This document shows positions 1 to 9,414 of a DNA stretch of 64,000 nt, in pieces. Under the pieces are notes generated by a model. The model worked only from the letters and a program-made list of their open reading frames with translations, searched no databases and was not told the DNA's origin. The stretch spans positions 1-64,000 of the forward strand of contig VHIT02000050.1 of NCBI GenBank assembly GCA_009768925.2. Reading direction: 5' to 3'. Position numbers and translations under genes: made by a program. Source of the stretch: Cryptosporidium bovis. Lineage: Eukaryota; Apicomplexa; Conoidasida; Eucoccidiorida; Cryptosporidiidae. The stretch's first letter is position 1, and each line of letters begins with the position of its first letter.

Positions 1-586
1 AATTATTCTCATCTTGTGTATTTGCATCACTAAGGACAAAACCAGACACTACTGTTGTAGTAGTGGTAGTAGTAGTAGTGGTGGTAGTAGTAGTGGTGGT
101 AGTAGTGGTGGTAGTAGTGGTAGTAGTAGTAGTAGTTGTGGTGGTAGTAGTGGTTGTTGTTGTGGTAGTAATTGTTGTTGTGGTAGTAGTACTTCTTTGA
201 CCAAATTTGGGTCCAGTGAAGAAATTTTTTATCGGAATAAATGGAGTACCTATATCTCCAATGAAAAATGATGACTTGAGTTCCTGATCACTTTTGGAAT
301 TATACATAACGTTATTTTGATTATTAGTAGTATTTTTTCCAGACGACTCGTATAATTCAGGGAAGTTATCATCTTTATCCTCATTTGAAACACCATGTGT
401 TTCATTTCTAACAACATTATTTTCGTAGTACTCGTTATCTGCTAACTCAAGCCGGTTTTCCTCATAGTTAGCATCCTTACTTTTTTCAAATGCTTCAGAT
501 GCTACTGAGTCATTAGCATTTATTAACTCCGTAAGACTAAGTAGATATAGTAAGAAGAAAAATACGAGAACCGAAAAAAAATTCAT
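1..586 (-). CDS. Secreted Thr-rich mucin-like protein, 3' end beyond window
   Basis: The frame opens at an ATG at 586-584 and stays open to base 1, so 195 codons are visible and the C terminus is missing. Residues 1-24 form a signal peptide, with a Phe/Leu-rich core ending near LINA. Residues 25-130 are acidic and Asn/Ser-rich and carry a few possible N-glycosylation sites. Residues 133-181 are an almost pure Thr tract written in ACT/ACC/ACA codons, followed by a Val/Ser segment and an acidic tail. Thr tracts of this kind are typical O-glycosylation scaffolds of Cryptosporidium surface mucins; that role is inferred here. The plus-strand Ser/Gly-rich frame over the repeat is only its mirror image. 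It is divergent from the RPC4-like gene, 202 bases away. Mucin-like character is fairly certain; identity is not. Confidence 0.8.
   Translation of the reverse strand, partial: MNFFSVLVFFFLLYLLSLTELINANDSVASEAFEKSKDANYEENRLELADNEYYENNVVRNETHGVSNEDKDDNFPELYESSGKNTTNNQNNVMYNSKSDQELKSSFFIGDIGTPFIPIKNFFTGPKFGQRSTTTTTTITTTTTTTTTTTTTTTTTTTTTTTTTTTTTTTTTTTTTTTVVSGFVLSDANTQDENN
50..190. repeat. ACT/ACC trinucleotide repeat coding poly-Thr
   Basis: An imperfect trinucleotide tract (AGT/GGT on the plus strand) of about 47 units encodes the Thr run of the minus-strand secreted protein. Repeats of this type in mucin genes commonly vary in length between isolates. Confidence 0.9.
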
Positions 587-788
587 GATCAGAAATAGAA
601 AGAATAAAAAAAAACTAAAGATTGTCGATAGTTATTTCAGAATAAAAGCATAAACAAGGTCATTTTAGATATAAAATTATCTTTCAACTACAGTTTACCT
701 ATTCTCGTAGAAGGGTTGATTAAACTATCGCTTTATCGCAGGCTGCTCAAAGGATTACCGCAATAATACAAATTATTTAGGAAAAAAA

Positions 789-1544
789 ATGCGAAGGCTT
801 CAATCATTCAAATCTCCTTCAAAGTTAAATGAGAAATTGAAGTTTACAAATAGAGGTGCTGTTAATAATACACCTATTCAAAATGGAGTAAAATTTATAC
901 CTAATATTGGAGTGAACGAATATATTGACTCTGATAAACAAAGCACTCGGAAATCAAGTCAATTTCTGACAGAACCCTCAGTTGAGAAAAAAGTAATTCT
1001 TGAATTAATTGAAGGGAAAAATGATTCAAATTCATCAAATATTTCCCCAAGAAACAACAAAAAATTGAGTGTTTCGGAAGTTCCTTTCAATTTTGTGAAT
1101 ATTGATGACTGTCAGACTGAAAGGCAAGTAAAGGAAAATATGGAAAAGTGTTGTATGGGTGACATTGAAAACAATAAGAGTAATGTTTTCCATAGACCAA
1201 ATCACATTGATCACTCTGGTTGGTCTATTATTCAATTACCGAAATACTTGCCTTCGCGGCGTTGCTCAATTCAGAATGATTTGGATAGCCACAATTCAAA
1301 TTTCCCTTCATTACTACATGAAATGCCCCCAGGTTCAATAGGAAAACTGGTTATTAGGAAGAATGGCGATAATAAGATTTCTCTGAATGGAAATAGTAGT
1401 TTAGAGAGCATTGATCTCAATGTAAAAAGGGAAATTAGTTGTTCAGAACAGACGATATTTGCGCTAAATAAGATAAATGAATTAGTTAACTTGGGAAGTT
1501 GTGGTTCTAAGTTAATTGTTACACCTAAGATCCTAGATATATAG
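789..1544 (+). CDS. RNA polymerase III subunit RPC4 (RPC53)-like
   Basis: 251 residues. The N-terminal ~145 residues are polar and low in recognisable structure. The C-terminal third fits the RPC4 domain. A short IIQLPKYLP element at about residue 150 matches the family's conserved hydrophobic LP...LP element. It is followed by GSIGKLVIRKNGDNKISL and a final segment in which a Cys-rich strand leads into LGSCGSKLIVTPKI, the usual closing beta-strand of RPC4. RPC4 helps Pol III terminate and reinitiate. The protein is shorter than the yeast (about 420) and human (about 400) subunits, mainly in the N-terminal part. It ends 16 bases from the convergent TSR1 gene. A TFIIIC subunit lies about 8 kb away. 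The call rests on motif recognition only. Confidence 0.7.
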   Translation: MRRLQSFKSPSKLNEKLKFTNRGAVNNTPIQNGVKFIPNIGVNEYIDSDKQSTRKSSQFLTEPSVEKKVILELIEGKNDSNSSNISPRNNKKLSVSEVPFNFVNIDDCQTERQVKENMEKCCMGDIENNKSNVFHRPNHIDHSGWSIIQLPKYLPSRRCSIQNDLDSHNSNFPSLLHEMPPGSIGKLVIRKNGDNKISLNGNSSLESIDLNVKREISCSEQTIFALNKINELVNLGSCGSKLIVTPKILDI

Positions 1545-1560
1545 TGAAGTATACTTATTT

Positions 1561-3816
1561 CTATAAGCGAGCGTCCATAACTACTTCACTTTTTTCAAAC
1601 CAGGTAAAAGGAAACCATTTAGGAAAGACTCTCTTGTAAATTGACATACCTACAATCTCATTTTGTTGGATGGGTTTGCTAAATAAACATTTCATGTAAC
1701 CATGCATACCTAATGGCTCCCGGATAACCCCCCTCACTCCATTCCTAGTTTTAAGTCCTATTGGCATAAACCACTTTACATCCTCCGGGTTATTGAACAT
1801 AAATCTTACAACACCCTTAGTCTTCCTGACCTTAAATATACTCCCAATCAAAATAATCCTCTTAACTATTACATGGTATGGGTCTGCATCAACTACATCA
1901 CCCCATGCGAGAGGCCAGTCATTTATTTTTATTTCTCTTGGGACCTTGAAATCCTTATATACCCCAATTTGACATTTTTTTGTATTACAATAGTCTGAAA
2001 TGGAGAACAACAATACAGGGCACGGAGGGAATACTATTGTACAATAGCAGGATATAATAAAGTACTCACCATGAGTAAAAACCGCACATAATTTCAGGAT
2101 TTGACCCCTTTCAATCACTGTTGAAGATGAAAGTCGCGGGGAGCTGCTAAATGTAGGACAGATGAATAATCTCCTGAAACCCGCTTGCAAGACTAAAGGA
2201 GTCTTATTTCTAACTATATCCATATTTTCACCTGTCCTCCTCACTCTAAAATTCATCACCCCAATTTTCTGCTCAAGAGGTAAGATAGAAGACAGGATAA
2301 TGAACTTATTCGAAATATTCTCCTTTGTTAGCAATTTACTTGTCTCTGATGAAATTGGAGCTAGTGTTATCTCACAGTATTTCCCAGCGAAGTTCTCCTT
2401 AGTGCAATTGTCAAAATACAACTTCCTTGATAATTCTCCGGTATTTTTAAAATCTTCAATCTCTGATATTTGCGAATACTCATTCGGTAGACCTTCGTAT
2501 GGATCCCAATCAGATGTTCTTAAGGATTCTAACCCACGGTATTTCGAAAATCTGGTTCTGCATATTGTTTGTCTGTCAATTCTCCTTTCATCTGCTATTT
2601 TCGGGTGAAAAACATCTGATTCATCATTTAGGCTTGTGATCGCCGTAATACTCTTAATTTCATTGGTTTGTATATGTTCACAAAATGGAGTCTCTATAAA
2701 ATCCACATCCATTTTAGTGATTTCTGAACAATCACAGATGTTTTCGGGCACAGAAGAGTCACTCTTAGATCTAACCGTCTCAAATAGTTCTTTCATTGAA
2801 GTTTTATTCTCAGTGCTTTTGCTAACATTAAGAAAATTTGCATCTAAAGTACCTGAATGATAATAATTAGTCCTCATATTAACGTCGTCTATGGGGATCG
2901 GATATATTTCCTTGATTGTAAAATCACCAAATCCAGTAATATGTACTGGAAAATTCGCGGTGAGACCAACACCTCTAACAAATCCTCTAATCAAGAGTTG
3001 AGTTTCGTTTATTCCATCTTCTGAAACTTTTTCCTTGATTTCCGAAGATTCGGATAATATATATCCCCGTCCATATCTGAGATTCAATTTAGAATCATTA
3101 AAGTGTGGGATTGAAGATATCAGTGACCTAATATCGTTTTTCTTGGAGAGGGAAAAAAACTTCGAGTTTGGAAATTCCATCTCAAATGACTTTTTCAAAA
3201 CTTTCCCACAATCAATTAAATTACTCTCGGAATAGACTTCATTTTCTGAAGAAAACAGTCCAATAACATTAGATTGACCTTGTAGTTTGATTGACTTAAG
3301 TAATCTATATCCAAAGCTGTCAAATGATTGGAAACTACTGTTATACCCAAAAGAGGCAAAAATTATATCAGAACATTTTACTGGGTCAAGCGAGCTTAAA
3401 ATGTCACCATATTTTGCAATACATATCGACAATTTGTATCCATCAAGTTTGAAATTAAAAACCTTATTAGGTTTAATATCTGTAAGTAGTTGATTCGGTG
3501 GAATGTTGCCTGAATAGTTATCGTAAATATAATTTGCAATATTCTCGAGGACTAGTAGTGGGCTACAGAATGAGTTGAAAGGCACAATTGTACATAGTAT
3601 TGGTATCTCTGAGACATTATCTAATCTTCTTTTTATCAATTGACTTGTTTTATTTTTTCTAATTTGGTTTTTCTTGTTATACCTGTTATGTTTTAGTATA
3701 GGTTTCGAATGTTTACTTACTGTACAGGAGAAGTCCTTATGAGAAGAACTTCTCTTATTTGACTTTCCTTTAAAAGGCTTATTTGTCTGTTTTAAGTTGG
3801 ATTTATGGCGATGCAT
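1561..3816 (-). CDS. TSR1: Ribosome biogenesis factor TSR1
   Basis: 751 residues. TSR1 is a GTPase-like but catalytically dead relative of BMS1 that binds late pre-40S particles in nucleus and cytoplasm. The N terminus is very basic and starts HRHKSNLKQTNKPFK, as in the family. An AARP2-type middle domain lies around residues 230-330. The C-terminal RIBIOP domain (about residues 490-735) is the best evidence: it contains IGVMNFRVRRT, VKRIILIGSIFKVRKTKG, FNNPEDVKWFMP, REPLGMHGYMKC and YKRVFPKWFPFTW, all diagnostic of TSR1. No P-loop is seen in the N-terminal part, which is normal for TSR1. It is a single exon, near the usual length of about 790-800. An E2F-like TTGGCGG lies about 35 bases upstream of the start. 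Confidence 0.93.
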   Translation of the reverse strand: MHRHKSNLKQTNKPFKGKSNKRSSSHKDFSCTVSKHSKPILKHNRYNKKNQIRKNKTSQLIKRRLDNVSEIPILCTIVPFNSFCSPLLVLENIANYIYDNYSGNIPPNQLLTDIKPNKVFNFKLDGYKLSICIAKYGDILSSLDPVKCSDIIFASFGYNSSFQSFDSFGYRLLKSIKLQGQSNVIGLFSSENEVYSESNLIDCGKVLKKSFEMEFPNSKFFSLSKKNDIRSLISSIPHFNDSKLNLRYGRGYILSESSEIKEKVSEDGINETQLLIRGFVRGVGLTANFPVHITGFGDFTIKEIYPIPIDDVNMRTNYYHSGTLDANFLNVSKSTENKTSMKELFETVRSKSDSSVPENICDCSEITKMDVDFIETPFCEHIQTNEIKSITAITSLNDESDVFHPKIADERRIDRQTICRTRFSKYRGLESLRTSDWDPYEGLPNEYSQISEIEDFKNTGELSRKLYFDNCTKENFAGKYCEITLAPISSETSKLLTKENISNKFIILSSILPLEQKIGVMNFRVRRTGENMDIVRNKTPLVLQAGFRRLFICPTFSSSPRLSSSTVIERGQILKLCAVFTHGEYFIISCYCTIVFPPCPVLLFSISDYCNTKKCQIGVYKDFKVPREIKINDWPLAWGDVVDADPYHVIVKRIILIGSIFKVRKTKGVVRFMFNNPEDVKWFMPIGLKTRNGVRGVIREPLGMHGYMKCLFSKPIQQNEIVGMSIYKRVFPKWFPFTWFEKSEVVMDARL

Positions 3817-4478
3817 CGTAAAATGTCAGAAATAATTGCCACGAGCTGTTGGCGGTATGTTGATATCTCTGCAACTTCGAGGTCTTGATGAAATAAGAAC
3901 AACTATTAACTCATTTTTTTTAGATCTGTGTTAAAATCAACATTTTTAATAATTTGTATAAAGATATCATATACCATTATTTACGTGTATATTCCTTGTC
4001 TCTATATGACCAATTTCTACTTTTTTTTCACTATTTTAAAAAATGAATCTTACTTATTTCAGTAAATAACCATTAATATTCCATTACTAATTAAAGTTAC
4101 GTACTATTATTCATTAGATGACATCTTTAATTTGAGACATGAGGTAGAATAGTAGTAGTATTTACATAATTCTAGGCGTAAATGGCCTATATTTCACTGC
4201 ACGCTACAAAGAATGTTGAATTAAATAAATATTTTGTTGTTTTTGCAACAGAATTTCTAGAATTATCTAGTTGACTAACAGCAATAGTAAGCAATAGAAG
4301 TGGTTTTTAACTTGATTTTTCTCAGATTGATTAAAGTCTATATATACATCGGGTTAGAAAAGGGCTTAGGTTATATAGGGTTAATATTCAATAATAAATA
4401 TCCTATAGTAAGAATTCATACTTTTACCATACATTAATTTAATTAGCATTTAATCATCAATAAGCTTAATAAATTCAT
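3817..4478. other. Gene-free spacer between TSR1 and dymeclin genes
   Basis: 662 bases, very AT-rich, between the start of TSR1 and the end of the dymeclin gene (both minus). The proximal part should hold the TSR1 promoter; TTGGCGGT at 3849-3856 resembles the E2F-type element. I see no RNA gene or credible exon in the rest. Confidence 0.5.
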
Positions 4479-6824
4479 TTATGTATTTATTAGTTCCGAT
4501 GTTACTGAACAAAATATTGGTGATATAAAATTAAATTCATGACAATTTAGTCTTTTATATTTTATAGCTTTGTTATTTTGAACTTTCAATATTGTGCTAT
4601 TTGAAGAATACTTGGAAATGACTAAATCCTTCAAAAAATTTAAGATGTCAAACGCATGGTCGCCAAACCTTGTGTTTTCGAGATTAAGCAAATCAGAGAC
4701 AAATATATTGTAAAAGTCCTCCAAATAATTGTATTGCGTTAAAATAGTTCCTAGAACCTCCTCATTTGTTATTCCAAAAGCATTCGTTTTTGGTACATTC
4801 TCTGACAAGAAAGAATTCCCAATGTACTTTCGCAACAGGGCGTGAAACTTGCTTATTTTATTTAAAAACGGTACTCTTAAAAGCACATATATAAGCTGTA
4901 TATTAGAAAGAATATAATCATTTCTTAGTCCTTGGGTCAATAACAATAGCAATACTTTAAGCATTATTAATCCACAACTAAATCGATTACAGAAGTTAAC
5001 GTCATTTGCGTCACCATCAAATGTATTGAACGAACAGTAAAGTTGATTATTTAGGAAAAAGATATAATGAATAAGCTTCTCACCGGTGTACCAGTGATAA
5101 TTCTCAATATTAATCGATAAATTCGAAACAATTGATCCCAATAAACAACATAAGAATACATCTCTCCTTTTCCTGTAATTTTGAAACAGGATCTTTAACA
5201 ATACAATAATGACAACATTACCTATTGAAATAATATTTTCATTACTCGAAATATCAATATCTACTTTGAAATTCTTCTCTCTTTTCCAATTGAACAGTTT
5301 TCTAAGAGATTCATCTTCGACCCATTCAGGAAGGTATTCAGATGTGGTTCGATGGATCAACCTACATAAATTTTCATCGTTAGTGAATCTAATTAAAATT
5401 GAGAGAAGCATGATTAACTTTATAGTACCATTGTGGTCAAATTCTTCAGAAAACTTGTTTATTGATTCCAAAATAGATAAAAACAAAATGATTACATCTG
5501 ACTTAGAAAGGCAATATGAAATGAAATGAGGATTTGAGTGAACCAGAGAATAAATGAGCAAAACCGTTCTGCTTTCATTAATTAGAATCTTGTCGCAGAT
5601 AATGGAGCGATAAATTTGTTCAAAATATGGAAAAAAAGAGAATCCAGATATAGAATTGTCCGAGTCACAATCAATTTGAATACTTTCAGTGGATAAATCT
5701 GGGATATTCGGGAGAAATCTTGGATCAGAAACATTATTTATAATATCGTAATAAATATTCGTATTTATCTCTGAAGGAACAAAGATAATTAAGGTAAGTA
5801 ATTCAACAGATTTCTTTCTGATTAGTTTAAATTCAAAATTTTTACCACCACCAAGTATTTTCTTAATTAGAAACTCAAAAAATTGATAGGTATTTTGCAG
5901 GTGATCTGACTCTTCATCACAGTAAATTATATTATCCTTTGTCTTTGGTGATGAAAGCAAATGAAACGCAGTGATTAATGGCGAAGTATCAATGTTAAAA
6001 TTGTTTGTTTGGAAGATATTTTCTCGTTCCTCTTTAGGCGAGAAGAGGGTTAACAAAATATCAACTAATGTCGCTTGTAAGATGTTAATTATGTTGTTTA
6101 GTTCTATATTTGAATCTAACTTGTCAATATATTTCTGTGAGGTAATTAGAAAAGAAGGTATTTTTGTGAAAATTTGTCCAAATACCGATGTATTGCTATC
6201 CGTAAACGGTACAATTCCAAATTTGTTATTTGTAGATACTATAATGTATATAATAAAACAACTTAATGTGTCGTATTTTCTTTCTGTAAACCCTGGATAG
6301 CAGTTTTGAATTTTGTTAACGGTTTCATGAACATAAAATTGAAAATTGTCTGAATTTCCATTTAACTTTTCAATAAAATCCGCTAATGGCTTGTGCTCTA
6401 CTGATTTCACAAAATCTTCAAAGCTAAAGTGAGATAGATAGTGAATAAAGATAAGTCTTATTACCATTCCAATACTCAATAAATTGTTAATTTGATCGAA
6501 ATTGACATGATTAGGGGTATTTACCCTATCTAAAGCAGTAGATATTTCTTTCTCAAAGTCAGACAATGCACCTAAAAAAAAAAGAGTAAGTGAACGCACA
6601 TTCCCACTTACTATGTTGTTCTTGAAAAGTAAAGGTGTAACATTTTTGAAAACAAAATCATCTAAATAGCCTTGATAATTAATTGGAAGTAAAAATTTTG
6701 TCTGAATTTCACTCCAAATATTAGAATCTTGATTCAATTTCTCTTTCCCAAGTAGTGGCTTAATTATTCTTAAACTTTCCTCGAAAGCAATTAGTGTTCT
6801 TTCCTTTGAAATAGAATTACCCAT
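4479..6824 (-). CDS. DYM: Dymeclin
   Basis: 781 residues. Dymeclin is a peripheral Golgi protein needed for Golgi organisation and traffic. The N terminus MGNSISKE fits an N-myristoylation signal (Gly2, Ser6), as in human dymeclin. The body is all helical. At residues 400-600 it follows the family closely: a stretch with LLIYSLVHSNPHFISYCLSK, a LSILESIN helix, LIMLLSILIRFTNDEN, and later VVIIVLLKILFQNYRKRRD leading into LGSIVSNLS. These correspond to the known LLYTLLHQN / ILLILTED / DKYLHTN blocks. Length is a little over the human protein (669), mostly through loops. The region after residue 700 is less conserved. It is a single exon, and the 220-base spacer upstream serves as promoter. Confidence 0.9.
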   Translation of the reverse strand: MGNSISKERTLIAFEESLRIIKPLLGKEKLNQDSNIWSEIQTKFLLPINYQGYLDDFVFKNVTPLLFKNNIVSGNVRSLTLFFLGALSDFEKEISTALDRVNTPNHVNFDQINNLLSIGMVIRLIFIHYLSHFSFEDFVKSVEHKPLADFIEKLNGNSDNFQFYVHETVNKIQNCYPGFTERKYDTLSCFIIYIIVSTNNKFGIVPFTDSNTSVFGQIFTKIPSFLITSQKYIDKLDSNIELNNIINILQATLVDILLTLFSPKEERENIFQTNNFNIDTSPLITAFHLLSSPKTKDNIIYCDEESDHLQNTYQFFEFLIKKILGGGKNFEFKLIRKKSVELLTLIIFVPSEINTNIYYDIINNVSDPRFLPNIPDLSTESIQIDCDSDNSISGFSFFPYFEQIYRSIICDKILINESRTVLLIYSLVHSNPHFISYCLSKSDVIILFLSILESINKFSEEFDHNGTIKLIMLLSILIRFTNDENLCRLIHRTTSEYLPEWVEDESLRKLFNWKREKNFKVDIDISSNENIISIGNVVIIVLLKILFQNYRKRRDVFLCCLLGSIVSNLSINIENYHWYTGEKLIHYIFFLNNQLYCSFNTFDGDANDVNFCNRFSCGLIMLKVLLLLLTQGLRNDYILSNIQLIYVLLRVPFLNKISKFHALLRKYIGNSFLSENVPKTNAFGITNEEVLGTILTQYNYLEDFYNIFVSDLLNLENTRFGDHAFDILNFLKDLVISKYSSNSTILKVQNNKAIKYKRLNCHEFNFISPIFCSVTSELINT

Positions 6825-7045
6825 TTTTGTTCAACTTTTTTTTTATTAGCGGTATGCGTATCTATTTAGTTGGAGAACAAGAGTTACATAGGAAGAATAT
6901 ATATATGAATGACAAATACATCATCGCTAATTGTTGAATAAATGCAGAAAGGAAAGAACACACATTCTTTTATAGAAACACATAATTATTACGAACTATT
7001 GATATTGTTCGTATATAATTGAATAATAAGGCACAAATAACCTGA

Positions 7046-7948
7046 TTAATCCCTTTTCTTTATCGCTGTAGTATCACTATTCGATAGACGTGAAAAATAA
7101 TCATAAAGATCCGGATTATTAGAGTCTATAGTTTCGAAAGAAGAAATAACGGGATAGTTGATGACTTCATATAGTTCTTCTGTGAACTCAGGTTTACTGT
7201 TATTCCCAAATGGCACAAGCCAAAAGTAAATATTTTCACCAAAAATAGAGTGTAGTTTTTTAGATAAAATAGTTTCTCTTCCTCTCTTATTTATTATTAA
7301 TTCTATAAGTGAAGAATTTGTCAAGATGTAATCTATTTGATCAATAAAAAATGTGATTGAACAAAAAAGAATAACAATGTTTGTAATTAGGTTAATATAC
7401 ATGTTTGTAAGGCTAAAATGAGTTGTTTCTCGAATATCGTGAAACTGATATTTAATTAACAAAAAAACAGTTGAAAAAGTTGATACCAATGTCGAACACA
7501 TTAAATAAAATAGAAACAAAATGTAATTTTTTTGATTTGAAAAGCCAACACAATTATTTATTAGAAAGCAATGATGATCCATTTTGAAGATACATTTATT
7601 ACAAATTGAGCAGTGGTGTGCTCTCTGTGGTTTCCATCTCCTTATAGCACATTTGTCGCAGTATCTCTTCGATTTTAGGCCACTAGGAGCTTCCAATAGG
7701 CATTGTAATGCTTCCAAAGAACCAGGATCAAAGATTGAAAGTGATAAAAAGGAGATAATTAATAATAGGTTAAAAATATGGTATATGGAAAATAATATAA
7801 CACCATTAATATTTTGAAACCTTGGCTTCTTGTTTAAATGCGCCCCAATGATTTGGATAGAAGTTAAGGAGATAGAAAAAATTATTACAGATAAAGTTAG
7901 AAGTACCGGAATCCAATTTACAAGGTATTTGCGGAGTGAATTCTTCAT
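7046..7948 (-). CDS. DHHC-type protein S-palmitoyltransferase
   Basis: I place the start at the ATG at 7948, giving 300 residues; the frame continues upstream to 8044 but the extra 32 residues look like untranslated leader. Two membrane segments (about residues 10-32 and 47-67) precede the Cys-rich domain, which reads RYCDKCAIRRWKPQRAHHC, then CNKCIFKMDHHC with DHHC at residues 124-127, then NNCVGFSNQKNYILF. Two more membrane segments follow. The DHHC Cys takes the acyl group from acyl-CoA and passes it to substrate cysteines. The Cys/His zinc ligands all appear present. Possible clients in this window are palmitoylated proteins such as YKT6 (C-terminal CC); that link is speculation. Confidence 0.95.
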   Translation of the reverse strand: MKNSLRKYLVNWIPVLLTLSVIIFSISLTSIQIIGAHLNKKPRFQNINGVILFSIYHIFNLLLIISFLSLSIFDPGSLEALQCLLEAPSGLKSKRYCDKCAIRRWKPQRAHHCSICNKCIFKMDHHCFLINNCVGFSNQKNYILFLFYLMCSTLVSTFSTVFLLIKYQFHDIRETTHFSLTNMYINLITNIVILFCSITFFIDQIDYILTNSSLIELIINKRGRETILSKKLHSIFGENIYFWLVPFGNNSKPEFTEELYEVINYPVISSFETIDSNNPDLYDYFSRLSNSDTTAIKKRD

Positions 7949-8278
7949 TATACTAAAGTAGTTACAAGATGTATATGACCATCTGAATATGACTCCAACA
8001 CATTTAAGGGTAATTTTTATCTTTTGAAATAGAAATATAATCAAGTCCTAAAATTCACATTAGTGCATATTGTATAAAAATAAGATTAATATATAAAACA
8101 AATAAGACAACCCGTAAAAGGATATATTGTTTAGTGCTGGTATAATACCATCAAGTTATTGGTTTAGACAAATTGCAAACTTCATTGCTATCTATTTGAT
8201 GAGGGTAAATAACCCTAACAAGCACAAATGGCGCATGATAGTAAAAGGGACAACTATTTATCAAAATAATTACTAAAT

Positions 8279-9409
8279 ATGTCTGAACAAGCAGGAAGAA
8301 ACCTGGAGTACGTTGAATTTGCGAAGTATCTTTTGTCCTCGAAAACAGGTGTTCGTACGAAGGGTGCTATTGAGGTTGGAAGGAGGGCGGTCGAGTATTT
8401 CAGAGGAATAGAGTTTATAAGATGGATGAAACGCAATTCGAGTTACATTAAGGAAAACTACCCAAATGTTGCAAAGAACATATCATTTGATTCAAATTCC
8501 GAAATAAGTCAAGTTGGTACAGAATTAATTAAACATTCATTAATAATTAGAGCTGAATATAAACCTGTTGGAACAAGTACGGATGACCTAAAGGTTCCTA
8601 AATGGCCTAAGAGACTTTGCGTAACACCAAATCAGAACTTTGATGAACAATCATTTTATATTGTTACATTTGATAGCAATAAAACAATTTCAAACATACT
8701 TATGATATCAATATTGGTTTCTGTTGTGGCACTATTCATGTTCCCTGCCTGGCCATTAGCAATGAAGATTTCAGTTTGGTACATTTCTGTTATTTTTCTT
8801 TCGGTAATGTTAGTCGTTTTCTTCGGGAGATTGTTCTTTTTCGCATTACTTTGGTTCTTCGGATTCGACTTCTGGATTCTCCCAAATTTATTTGATGAAG
8901 AAACAGGAGTAATAGATTCATTTAAGCCACTGTATTCCGTTTTAAAAAGGGGAGATGATTGGTTCATGTTATCAATTAGAATATTCTGCGCAATATTTCT
9001 AGCTGGTTCGATTTATCAATTAAGTAAAACTCACTCAGCCTCAGATGTTGGGCAATTTGCAAGACAATCATTCCTTGATGTTCTTGATTGGGGCCATAGG
9101 AAGATCTCTTCCCCGGAAGATAACTCACCAACTTTAAGTAATTATGGAATGGAATACACTAAACCATTTAGTGCAGTTAATGAGCCGTCGGAAGAACATA
9201 TTTGCATCACCAAGTGCCTGAGATTTGAATCAAAAGACTCTCTTTTGGAGGAATGTGCTAATGATTGTTTATGCTTATCAGAGGTTTTGACCTTACCGTG
9301 TTTGAAAACATCATCTATTTGTCCGAAAGAATTCGCAGATAAACTCTCTGAATTATTAGAAACGGCGTGTAGAGTTGAAAACAATGAACAGACTGAGGGG
9401 GAGCTATAA
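8279..9409 (+). CDS. SEC62: Translocation protein SEC62
   Basis: 376 residues. SEC62 is an ER membrane component of the SEC61-SEC63 complex for post-translational import. Its cytosolic N-terminal domain includes a VEYFRGIEFIRWMKRN segment and, before the membrane part, LKVPKWPKRL. The linking motif FDEQSFYIVTFDSN matches the family. Two adjacent membrane segments (about residues 140-165 and 170-200) contain FPAWPLAMKISVWYIS and the FWILPNLFDEETG element that follows TM2. A third hydrophobic stretch at about 225-245 and a Cys-rich tail (about residues 305-365) are additions; the Cys-rich tail is unusual for SEC62. It ends five bases from the convergent TFIIIC gene. Together with SRD5A3, YKT6 and the SDEL protein it makes this half of the window rich in ER/Golgi genes. 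Confidence 0.92.
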   Translation: MSEQAGRNLEYVEFAKYLLSSKTGVRTKGAIEVGRRAVEYFRGIEFIRWMKRNSSYIKENYPNVAKNISFDSNSEISQVGTELIKHSLIIRAEYKPVGTSTDDLKVPKWPKRLCVTPNQNFDEQSFYIVTFDSNKTISNILMISILVSVVALFMFPAWPLAMKISVWYISVIFLSVMLVVFFGRLFFFALLWFFGFDFWILPNLFDEETGVIDSFKPLYSVLKRGDDWFMLSIRIFCAIFLAGSIYQLSKTHSASDVGQFARQSFLDVLDWGHRKISSPEDNSPTLSNYGMEYTKPFSAVNEPSEEHICITKCLRFESKDSLLEECANDCLCLSEVLTLPCLKTSSICPKEFADKLSELLETACRVENNEQTEGEL

Positions 9410-9414
9410 GATAA

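Noticed and set aside
50-190. Possible CRISPR or minisatellite array
   Set aside because: It is a simple trinucleotide coding repeat without spacers.
14-271. Plus-strand Ser/Gly-rich frame
   Set aside because: It is the complement of the Thr codons of the minus-strand secreted protein, which has a signal peptide and natural flanks.
7949-8044. 32-residue N-terminal extension of the DHHC protein
   Set aside because: Not typical of the family; the internal ATG gives a compact four-membrane-segment protein.
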